DNA of 5,818 nucleotides from Synechococcus sp. HW_metabat.21. GTDB taxonomy: Bacteria > Cyanobacteriota > Cyanobacteriia > PCC-6307 > Cyanobiaceae. Shown here in pieces: positions 1-5,238 of this stretch. Each line of letters starts with the position of its first letter. The stretch's first letter is position 1. The stretch covers positions 1 to 5,818 of the forward strand of contig JAAZUZ010000108.1 of assembly GCA_018623875.1 (NCBI GenBank). Reading direction: 5' to 3'. The notes under the pieces are model-generated. The model was given only the letters and a program-made list of their open reading frames with translations, did not search any database and was not told the DNA's origin. The position numbers and the translations under genes are program-made.

Positions 1-228
1 ACCCTGCTGACTTACCTACTGCTGCTGGTGGCTGGCCTGCTGCTTTGGCAGCGCAGCTGCAGTGATGGGGATGAGGTCTGGGTCCTGTTTCTGCGCTCGA
101 TCGCCGCCATCGATCTGGCGGTGATCCTCTTGAGCAACGGGGTTCTCTGGCTGGAGATTCCCCTGCTCGTGTTGGTCTTTGGCTTGCCGTCGGTGGCCAA
201 GTTGGAAAAACGAGAGGGTCGCGGATGA
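1..228 (+). CDS. Small membrane protein, 3' part; possible MrpF/MnhF-like antiporter subunit
   Basis: This is the C-terminal 75 residues of a gene that begins before the window. The visible chain opens inside a hydrophobic helix (about residues 1-16), then a short polar loop with GDE, then two hydrophobic stretches (about 28-45 and 47-62), and a charged tail ending LEKREGRG. This three-helix layout, an AID motif before the second helix and an LEK-type end after the third recall MrpF/MnhF subunits of multisubunit Na+/H+ antiporters, where an ALD motif sits at that place. The usual RGPT..DRV loop is not recognisable and the helices seem closer together, so the family call is tentative. The stop overlaps the next small gene by ATGA, which implies translational coupling. 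It could instead be an unrelated small membrane protein. Confidence 0.6.
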   Translation, partial: TLLTYLLLLVAGLLLWQRSCSDGDEVWVLFLRSIAAIDLAVILLSNGVLWLEIPLLVLVFGLPSVAKLEKREGRG

Positions 229-311
229 ACCCGCGCGGCCCCGACGTCATTGAACTCACCTTGGTGGGCCTGATCCTGGCCCTGATGGTGTTCCGCTTCA
301 CCCAGAGCTGA
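225..311 (+). CDS. 28-residue single-span membrane peptide
   Basis: A short reading frame, too small for most gene callers, encodes a peptide that starts MNPRGPDVIE and ends FRFTQS. A central stretch of about 17 hydrophobic residues (roughly 10-26) could cross the membrane once, with an acidic N-terminal flank and an Arg near the C-terminus. Its ATG overlaps the stop of the preceding gene (ATGA), and its stop lies 7 bases before the ATPase start, so it fits the operon's spacing exactly. The N-terminus loosely resembles the first helix of MrpG or DUF4040/MrpB-type antiporter subunits, so it may be a remnant of such a gene, but no further membrane-protein sequence follows before the ATPase begins. 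It may also be a genuine small subunit or a coupling leader peptide. No function can be assigned. Confidence 0.5.
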   Translation: MNPRGPDVIELTLVGLILALMVFRFTQS

Positions 312-318
312 CGGCCCC

Positions 319-1068
319 ATGCCTGCACCCGTCCTGGAGTTGAGGGGTGTCCGCGTCAACGGACGCCAGCAGCCCAGGCTCGATCGGATTGACCTGAGCG
401 TTCAGCCCGGGGAGCGGATTGCCCTGTTGGGTCCGAGCGGTGCGGGCAAAAGCACACTGCTCGCGGTCGCCAACGGACTCCAAGCCATGGATCAAGGGCA
501 AGTGCTCTGGTCCGGTGAACCCATCGCCAAGGGCGCGCGGCTGAGACGGCGGCAACAACGGCGGATCGGAACGCTCTGGCAGGAGCTGCGCCTGATCGAT
601 GAACTCAGCGTGCAGCAGAACCTCAACTGCGGCCGCCTCGCCCAGTGGGGCTGGCCCCGGGCACTCCTCAACCTGCTCCTGCCCCTGGAGACCGAAGCCT
701 GCAGCGCGGCCCTACGGCAACTCGATCTGGATCCAAGCCTGCTGAACCAGTCGGTGGCGGACCTCTCCGGCGGCCAGCGGCAACGGGTTGCCATCGCACG
801 GCTGCTGCGGCAGGACCCCGTGCTCTGGCTGGCCGATGAACCCCTCTCCAGCCTGGATCCACGGCTGGCCCAGGACCTGCTCGCGCTGCTTCTCCAGCAG
901 ACCGAAGCGCCTCGGGCCCTGGTGATGAGCCTGCACCGCCCCGATCTCTTAGCGGGTTTCAGCCGCGTCGTGGGTCTACGGGAGGGGCGGATTCTCTTCG
1001 ATGTCCCCGCCAACGCCCTGAAGGATGAGGCCCTGCAGCGCCTCTACGCCGGCACGCCTGCCCCTTGA
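319..1068 (+). CDS. phnC: PhnC-type ABC transporter ATP-binding protein
   Basis: This 249-residue cytoplasmic ATPase would drive a phosphonate/phosphite-type importer by ATP hydrolysis at the inner face of the membrane. All ABC motifs are intact: Walker A GPSGAGKST (38-46), Q-loop Gln88, signature LSGGQ (149-153), Walker B VLWLADEP (168-175), D-loop SSLD (177-180) and switch His206. The segment IGTLWQELRLIDELSVQQN and the ending GLREGRILFD follow the PhnC pattern rather than a general amino-acid or lipoprotein ABC ATPase. Length is normal for the family. The ATG start, 7 bases after the preceding peptide, sits just before the first beta strand, and no earlier in-frame start is needed. The permease gene overlaps its stop. 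The binding protein that would set substrate specificity is not in the window, so phosphonate, phosphite or phosphate-ester import cannot be told apart. Confidence 0.88.
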   Translation: MPAPVLELRGVRVNGRQQPRLDRIDLSVQPGERIALLGPSGAGKSTLLAVANGLQAMDQGQVLWSGEPIAKGARLRRRQQRRIGTLWQELRLIDELSVQQNLNCGRLAQWGWPRALLNLLLPLETEACSAALRQLDLDPSLLNQSVADLSGGQRQRVAIARLLRQDPVLWLADEPLSSLDPRLAQDLLALLLQQTEAPRALVMSLHRPDLLAGFSRVVGLREGRILFDVPANALKDEALQRLYAGTPAP

Positions 1069-2600
1069 AAGTCTCGGCACCGCTACAGGTCCTGGTCCCC
1101 GCCGCGGTGATCCTGCCCCTGGCAGTGGTGCTGCCGGGTCTCTGCCATGGCGGGGGCTGGGAGCTGATCGGGGCCTTTGCCGCGGGGGCCCTGCAGCCCT
1201 CTCTTGATCCGATCGTCCTCGCCTCCCTGTTCCGGGGGCTGGGAGTAACGGTCGGTGTAGCCCTGGTGGGCTGGGCCCTCAGCCTGCTGCTGGGTCTGGT
1301 GTTGGGACTGGCGAGCTCGCGACTGGTTTGGACGACGCTGCTCGGAGGAGCGTGGCCCGCGGAGCTGTTGCGCCGGGTGCTGGCCCTACCCCGCTCGGTC
1401 CATGAACTGATCTGGGGCTTGCTGTTGCTGCAGGTGCTTGGACTGCAGCCGGCGGTGGCCGTGCTGGCGATCGTGATCCCCTACGGAGCCCTGGTGGCCC
1501 GGGTGATCAGCGATCAACTCGACGCCTTGCCGGATCAACCCCTGCAGGCCCTACTGGCCGCGGGCAGCAACGGCCCGGCGGCCTTGATCAGTGCGATCGC
1601 TCCGCCGCTGCTGCCGGGGGTGATCAGCTACGGCGGTTACAGGCTGGAGTGCGCCCTGCGCAGCGCCACCCTGCTCGGGGTCTTTGGCCTGGGGGGCCTC
1701 GGCAACGAACTGCTGCTCACGCTCCAGTCCTTGGAGTTCCGCGAGCTCTGGAGTGGCCTCTGGCTCCTGCTAGCGGTGATGCTCGGCCTGGAGAGCCTGA
1801 TTCGCGGCCTGCGCCAACGCTGGGGCATGGCCAACCGCTTTGGCCGCAGCCAGGCGGGGGTCGGCCGCCGGGGCCAAGAGATCACGCTGCTCGCGCTGGC
1901 TCTGGTGCCCCTCTTGATCGCCATCGCCCGCAGCCTGGGGATCGATCCCGCGGCGCTGCTCCAGTGGCAAGCGCTGCCGCCCATGGACCTCGACCACTGG
2001 CGGGAGGCCTTGGCCCTGCCCTGGGGACGCATGATCAGCAACACCCTGGGCCTGACCCTGCTGGCGGCCTGCCTGGCGGTTGGGGGCGCGCCGTTGCTGC
2101 TTCTGCTGGTGGCTCCCTGGCGGCTGGGGCAGTTGCTGCTGAGGCTGGTCTGGGCACTGGGCCGGCTCTGGCCACCGCCGCTCACGGCGCTCTTGCTCCT
2201 CTTTGTCTTCAAACCCGGGATCTGGACGGCCGCGCTGGCCTTGGGCTTCCACAACCTGGGAATCCTGGGTCGGTTGTTGCTGGAGGGGGCGGAGTCCTGC
2301 AGCGACGGTCCCGAGACGGCCCTACGCGGCCAGGGCGTGGGGCCCCGGGTCGCGCTGCTCTACGGACGCTTCAGCGGCCTGGCCCGCTCCTACCTGGCCT
2401 ACGGGGCCTACCGCAGCGATGTGATCCTGCGGGAGACCGTCGTGGTCGGCCTGATGGCGGGAACCGGCCTGGGCTCACAGCTGCAGGAAAGCCTGAGCTC
2501 CTTTGCCTGGGATCAGATCGCCCTGTTGCTGGTGGTCTATGCGTCCTTGACCCTGGTGGGTGAAGATCTGAGCGACCGCGCCCGGCGGCGCCTGCTCTAG
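1065..2600 (+). CDS. phnE: PhnE-type ABC permease with two fused transmembrane domains
   Basis: This is the membrane channel partner of the upstream ATPase. At 511 residues it is about twice a usual PhnE (around 260-300) and contains two homologous halves. The first half carries a coupling (EAA-like) loop at about 162-184 followed by LECALRSATLLGVFGLGGLG (194-213). The second has the equivalent loop at about 417-440 followed by VILRETVVVGLMAGTGLG (453-470). A basic linker (about 246-272) separates them. Many Leu/Ala-rich helices are visible in both halves (for example 10-25, 60-82, 118-145, 230-243, 273-289, 325-350, 371-402, 484-498). The TTG start overlaps the ATPase stop (TTGA); a GTG at codon 15 is the nearest alternative. 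The protein would form the whole pore as one chain. The second coupling loop lacks the usual Pro, replaced in GRFSGL. Confidence 0.85.
   Translation: MKVSAPLQVLVPAAVILPLAVVLPGLCHGGGWELIGAFAAGALQPSLDPIVLASLFRGLGVTVGVALVGWALSLLLGLVLGLASSRLVWTTLLGGAWPAELLRRVLALPRSVHELIWGLLLLQVLGLQPAVAVLAIVIPYGALVARVISDQLDALPDQPLQALLAAGSNGPAALISAIAPPLLPGVISYGGYRLECALRSATLLGVFGLGGLGNELLLTLQSLEFRELWSGLWLLLAVMLGLESLIRGLRQRWGMANRFGRSQAGVGRRGQEITLLALALVPLLIAIARSLGIDPAALLQWQALPPMDLDHWREALALPWGRMISNTLGLTLLAACLAVGGAPLLLLLVAPWRLGQLLLRLVWALGRLWPPPLTALLLLFVFKPGIWTAALALGFHNLGILGRLLLEGAESCSDGPETALRGQGVGPRVALLYGRFSGLARSYLAYGAYRSDVILRETVVVGLMAGTGLGSQLQESLSSFAWDQIALLLVVYASLTLVGEDLSDRARRRLL
1593..1600. repeat. HIP1 octamer palindrome (GCGATCGC)
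   Basis: A single perfect GCGATCGC lies inside the permease gene. This octamer is highly over-represented in many cyanobacterial genomes. One copy in 5.8 kb is only mild support for a cyanobacterial origin, since the word can occur by chance in GC-rich DNA. Confidence 0.5.
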
Positions 2601-2606
2601 CCCTCC

Positions 2607-3284
2607 ATGGTCTTGGCCGTACCCCGCAAGTTGATCGTGCTCGGGGACAGCGGCGTCTACGGCTGGGGGGACCCTGAAGAAGGGGGCTGGTGCGAGCGGC
2701 TGCGGCGCCACTGGATGGGCCTGCCGGGGGGGCCGGTGCTCTACCCCCTGGGTGTCCGCGGAGACGGACTGGAGCGGGTGGCGGCGCGCTGGGCCAGTGA
2801 ATTCGCCTGCCGGGGTGAACTCCGCCGGCAGCAGCCCCAAGGAATCCTGCTCTCGGTCGGCTTAAACGACACCGCCCGGGTTGGGCGCCGGGACGGGCGC
2901 CCCCAACTGGACCCCGAGGCCTTTCTCTTTGGCCTGCAGCAGCTGCTCAAGCAGCTGCAAACGGCAGCACCCCTGCTGGTGCTGGGGCTGACCCCGGTGG
3001 ATGAGCACGTGATGCCCTATGCCGATGTGCTCTGGTACGCAAACGAGCAAATCCGTCAGTACGAGGCGCTGTTGGAGGAGGCCTGCATGGAGGCCGACGT
3101 TCCCTTCCTGCCTCTGCTGGACTCCTTGATGGCCGATCCAACCTGGCTGCAGTGGCTCTCCCCGGATGGGATCCATCTCAACAGCGAAGGACACCGGCAG
3201 ATCTACGAACGGGTGCACCGCTGGGGTCCGCTCTTGAGCTGGGCGGACCTGCAACCCACCAACGCCGCAACACCCCTCGTCTGA
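2607..3284 (+). CDS. SGNH/GDSL-family hydrolase (putative esterase or lipase)
   Basis: This 225-residue protein has the SGNH hydrolase blocks in order: block I VLGDSGVYGWG with nucleophile Ser15, block II Gly around 49 in YPLGVRGDG, block III SVGLNDTA with Asn87 for the oxyanion hole, and block V SPDGIHLNSEGH with Asp187 and His190 completing the triad. The family hydrolyses ester or thioester bonds in lipids, acyl-sugars and similar compounds. No signal peptide or membrane helix is seen, so it should be cytoplasmic. The ATG lies 6 bases after the permease stop, placing it in the same operon, and starts just before the first beta strand. The preceding bases hold only a weak ribosome site, consistent with coupled translation. 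A role in processing an imported ester or a lysophospholipid is an inference from position only; the substrate is unknown. Confidence 0.85.
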   Translation: MVLAVPRKLIVLGDSGVYGWGDPEEGGWCERLRRHWMGLPGGPVLYPLGVRGDGLERVAARWASEFACRGELRRQQPQGILLSVGLNDTARVGRRDGRPQLDPEAFLFGLQQLLKQLQTAAPLLVLGLTPVDEHVMPYADVLWYANEQIRQYEALLEEACMEADVPFLPLLDSLMADPTWLQWLSPDGIHLNSEGHRQIYERVHRWGPLLSWADLQPTNAATPLV

Positions 3285-3362
3285 GGGAAATCAGCCCCCC
3301 TCAAGGGTGAGCCAGCCAGCGGGCCAAGCCGCTGAGGCTGAGGACAGAGCAATGGATCCGCC
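3285..3362 (+). promoter_or_regulatory. Gap before the sigma factor gene, with small hairpins and a displaced GAGG
   Basis: This 78-base spacer is the largest gap on the + strand. A 6-bp inverted repeat TGAGGG/CCCTCA (3282-3287 and 3298-3303) begins at the hydrolase stop, and a second one CAGCGG/CCGCTG lies at 3317-3322 and 3329-3334. Neither is followed by a T-run, so terminator activity is uncertain. A GAGG-like ribosome site around 3340-3344 is 7 bases before an out-of-frame ATG (3352) and about 18 bases before the sigma factor ATG. No clear -10/-35 promoter was recognised. The spacing leaves room for a separate promoter. Confidence 0.3.
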
Positions 3363-4115
3363 ATGGCCGTCCACAACCAACCGCAGTGGCTCTTGAGCCG
3401 TTATCTCAAGCAGCCCACCCCCGAACACCGCAACGCCGTCGTGGCCGCCAACCTGCCCCTGGTCTGGAAGGTGGCCCGCCGGGAAAGCGAACGCAGTGGC
3501 CACAGCTTTGAAGACCTAGCTCAAGAGGGCGTCAGCGGCCTGATTAAGGCCATCGAGCGCTTCGACCCCAACCGTGGCAACACCTTGAGCACGGCCGCCG
3601 TGCCCTGGATTCGCGGAGCAATGCGCCACTACCTGCGGGATCGCTGCCGCGCCGTTGGTGGAGCCCGCAGCGTGATCGAGCTGCTGCAGCGGGGAGCCGC
3701 CCTGCAACGTCGCCGCGAGCGCCAGGGGCTGGAGGTCTTGGATGACAGGGGTATGGCCGACGCCCTGGGCTGCTCGCTGCAGCGCTGGCAAGAGGCCCAG
3801 GCCCTTCAAGCCTGCTTACGGATCGCGAGCCTGGATCAACCTGGTGCCGGCCCGGACCCAGAGCTACCGCTGGTGGAGCAGCTGAGCGACCAGCAAGCGC
3901 CCGCTCCCTACGGCTGGCTGGAGCGCTGTGAGCTGCGCCGCCGACTCTGGAAGGGGCTCAAGACCTTGACTGCCCGCCAACGCAGGCTGGTGCTGGCCCG
4001 GGTGCTGCAGCAGCGCAGCTGGCAGGAGCTCGGGGCCAGGGCCGGACTGAGTGCCCGGGCCGCCCAACGGCATTACCAGCAGGCCTGCGCCCAAGTCCGC
4101 CAGCAGCTGGCGTAA
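3363..4115 (+). CDS. SigF-like group 3 RNA polymerase sigma factor
   Basis: This 250-residue sigma-70 family protein would direct RNA polymerase to a specific promoter set. Region 2 is clear at about 20-97: RNAVVAANLPLV, FEDLAQEGVSGLIKAIERFD and the promoter-melting/-10 part STAAVPWIRGAMRHYLRD. The VP.IRG..xHYLRD form is that of the cyanobacterial SigF / SigB-FliA class rather than of housekeeping RpoD. Region 3 spans about 104-150, and region 4 about 187-248 with a helix-turn-helix at SWQELGARAGLSARAAQRHY. Group 1/2 N-terminal regions are absent. The VRIPRR-like motif that normally follows region 2 is replaced by VGGARS (98-103). The start is fixed by an in-frame TGA at 3339-3341, leaving ATG 3363 as the only good choice. 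It may be transcribed with the upstream operon or alone; its targets are unknown. No anti-sigma gene is adjacent. Confidence 0.85.
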   Translation: MAVHNQPQWLLSRYLKQPTPEHRNAVVAANLPLVWKVARRESERSGHSFEDLAQEGVSGLIKAIERFDPNRGNTLSTAAVPWIRGAMRHYLRDRCRAVGGARSVIELLQRGAALQRRRERQGLEVLDDRGMADALGCSLQRWQEAQALQACLRIASLDQPGAGPDPELPLVEQLSDQQAPAPYGWLERCELRRRLWKGLKTLTARQRRLVLARVLQQRSWQELGARAGLSARAAQRHYQQACAQVRQQLA

Positions 4116-4145
4116 AGCGCAGGCGTTGGCGGTACAGACGGAATG

Positions 4146-4175
4146 GGCGGATGAACCGATTCGCTGATCGCCGCC
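4146..4175. terminator. Imperfect hairpin between convergent genes, possible bidirectional terminator
   Basis: GGCGGAT (4146-4152) can pair with ATCGCCGCC (4167-4175) if a CG bulge is allowed, leaving a loop of 14 bases. It lies in the 60-base spacer between the ends of the sigma factor (+) and the kinase (-) and abuts the kinase stop codon. There is no T-run on either side, so the call rests on position and pairing only. Confidence 0.25.
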
Positions 4176-5132
4176 TCAGTCCAGCTCCTCGATGTGCAGC
4201 GCATGGCTGGCCATGAACGCCAGAGCTTCCGCTCTGTCGAAGACGCTGCCCGTCGCTGAGGTGCTGCGCACGCAGCTGGCCCCCATCGCACTGCCCCAGC
4301 GAAGACAGCCCCGGAGATCCTGGCCATTGAGATGGCCGGCGATAAACCCAGCATCAAACGCGTCGCCGGCACCGGTCCCCCCCCTGAATGTCGTGGGGTA
4401 GGCGTCACTGCGTAGACGCAAACCGTGCTGCATGACATGCACGCCTTGTTCGCCGCCCGTGATCACGACGGTGCTGACTCCTGCATCAAGGAACGTCCGT
4501 GCCTGATCCCAAGGGTCCGTGGATCCGGTCAGCAGAGCCGCTTCATCCGTGTTGGGGAGAACGACATCGGTGTAGGGCAAAAACCGAGTCACCCTCTCCA
4601 TGGCCGCCGGATCCTTCACCTCAATCACATCCAGCACAACCAGGGCGCCATTGGCGCGTGCCCGGCGCAATCGGTGCAGGGTCTCCTCGGTTTCCAACGC
4701 ATCCAGCATCAGAAAACCACCGATGTAGATGACCCGGGAGGATTCGATCAGTTCTGCCGGAACCATGGCCTGGCTGAACAAGCGGTTGGCACCAACGGCT
4801 GCGATAAAGCGTCGGTCATCACCGTCCACGTTGATCACCGCTGTTGTGGCTGTTGCTGCATCAGCGGTGCAGTGGATGCCGTTTGTGTTGACGCCAGCGT
4901 GATCCAGGGTGTGGATCAGATAGCGACCGAAAACATCGTCCCCAACACAACCTCCGACGCCAACCGTGACGCCGAGGTGGGCGAGGTCGTAGGCCGCATT
5001 CGACGCACATCCCCCGAGACTGAGATCCATCCTCCTGGTCTCCACCAACTGACCGGGTTTCGGCAGCGTCTCGATCGGATCGCAGACCAAATCCGCACAC
5101 AGCAGACCAAGGCAGAGGCAATCAAGCGTCAT
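4176..5132 (-). CDS. PfkB/ribokinase-family carbohydrate kinase
   Basis: This 318-residue protein has the normal length and signature sites of the family, which transfers phosphate from ATP to a sugar, nucleoside or related hydroxyl. An N-terminal strand CLGLLCADLV begins the Rossmann-like fold. The substrate-binding di-glycine motif is SLGGCASNAA (38-47), followed by VGDDVFGR (63-70). The VLPNTDEAALLTG segment (191-203) carries the conserved Asn and Glu, and the ATP/anion-hole motif GGTGAGDAFDAGF (251-263) places catalytic Asp at 257. The substrate cannot be fixed from sequence; fructose, ribose, adenosine and inosine kinases share these motifs. No clear Shine-Dalgarno precedes the ATG. Several stretches are about 57-58% GC by hand count, against about 75% in a stretch of the permease gene, which may mean later acquisition or different codon selection. 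The gene converges with the sigma factor and follows the DUF92 gene on the same strand after 102 bases. Confidence 0.88.
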   Translation of the reverse strand: MTLDCLCLGLLCADLVCDPIETLPKPGQLVETRRMDLSLGGCASNAAYDLAHLGVTVGVGGCVGDDVFGRYLIHTLDHAGVNTNGIHCTADAATATTAVINVDGDDRRFIAAVGANRLFSQAMVPAELIESSRVIYIGGFLMLDALETEETLHRLRRARANGALVVLDVIEVKDPAAMERVTRFLPYTDVVLPNTDEAALLTGSTDPWDQARTFLDAGVSTVVITGGEQGVHVMQHGLRLRSDAYPTTFRGGTGAGDAFDAGFIAGHLNGQDLRGCLRWGSAMGASCVRSTSATGSVFDRAEALAFMASHALHIEELD

Positions 5133-5238
5133 GGGCTGGTTTCAAGGCGCGGGAAGTGGTCGATGCCCGGCGGGGGAGCTGCCGTTGATCGCGAGGCAGG
5201 CCACTCGCGAGCTGGCCAATGCCTTGAAGCGCGCTTAG
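5131..5238 (+). CDS. Possible 35-residue small protein filling the gap between two minus-strand genes
   Basis: An ATG frame encodes MGWFQGAGSGRC and ends in a possible amphipathic helix IARQATRELANALKRA. It fills the whole 102-base spacer: its ATG shares a CATG with the kinase start on the other strand, and its TAG overlaps the DUF92 stop. From codon 12 on, third positions are mostly G or C, as in the real genes here, and an AGAGG lies 13 bases upstream. Against it, GC-rich DNA often gives open frames of this size, the initial codons are less GC-biased, and expression would run antisense to both neighbours. No family is recognised. If it is not a gene, the stretch is simply the upstream region of the kinase, in which no promoter motif was seen. 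Confidence 0.2.
   Translation: MGWFQGAGSGRCPAGELPLIARQATRELANALKRA

Noticed and set aside
492..1013. 173-codon minus-strand frame opposite phnC
   Set aside because: The Arg/Ser-rich composition is that of a complement reading, and the + strand ATPase is unambiguous.
1637..2254. 205-codon minus-strand frame opposite the permease
   Set aside because: The translation is Ser/Arg/Pro-rich with no domain or sensible start context. It is an antisense shadow.
1649..2563. 304-codon + strand frame within the permease gene
   Set aside because: The Pro/Gly/Ala/Arg-rich translation is typical of an out-of-frame reading of GC-rich DNA, while the permease frame has clear transmembrane and coupling motifs.
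1065..2600. Frameshift or assembly join creating the double permease
   Set aside because: The linker region reads smoothly in one frame with consistent codon use and a plausible basic linker, so a true fusion is the simpler reading.
3317..3334. CAGCGG/CCGCTG hairpin as a rho-independent terminator
   Set aside because: It has only six pairs and no T-run, and lies inside the leader of the sigma factor gene. Kept only as a note in the spacer entry.
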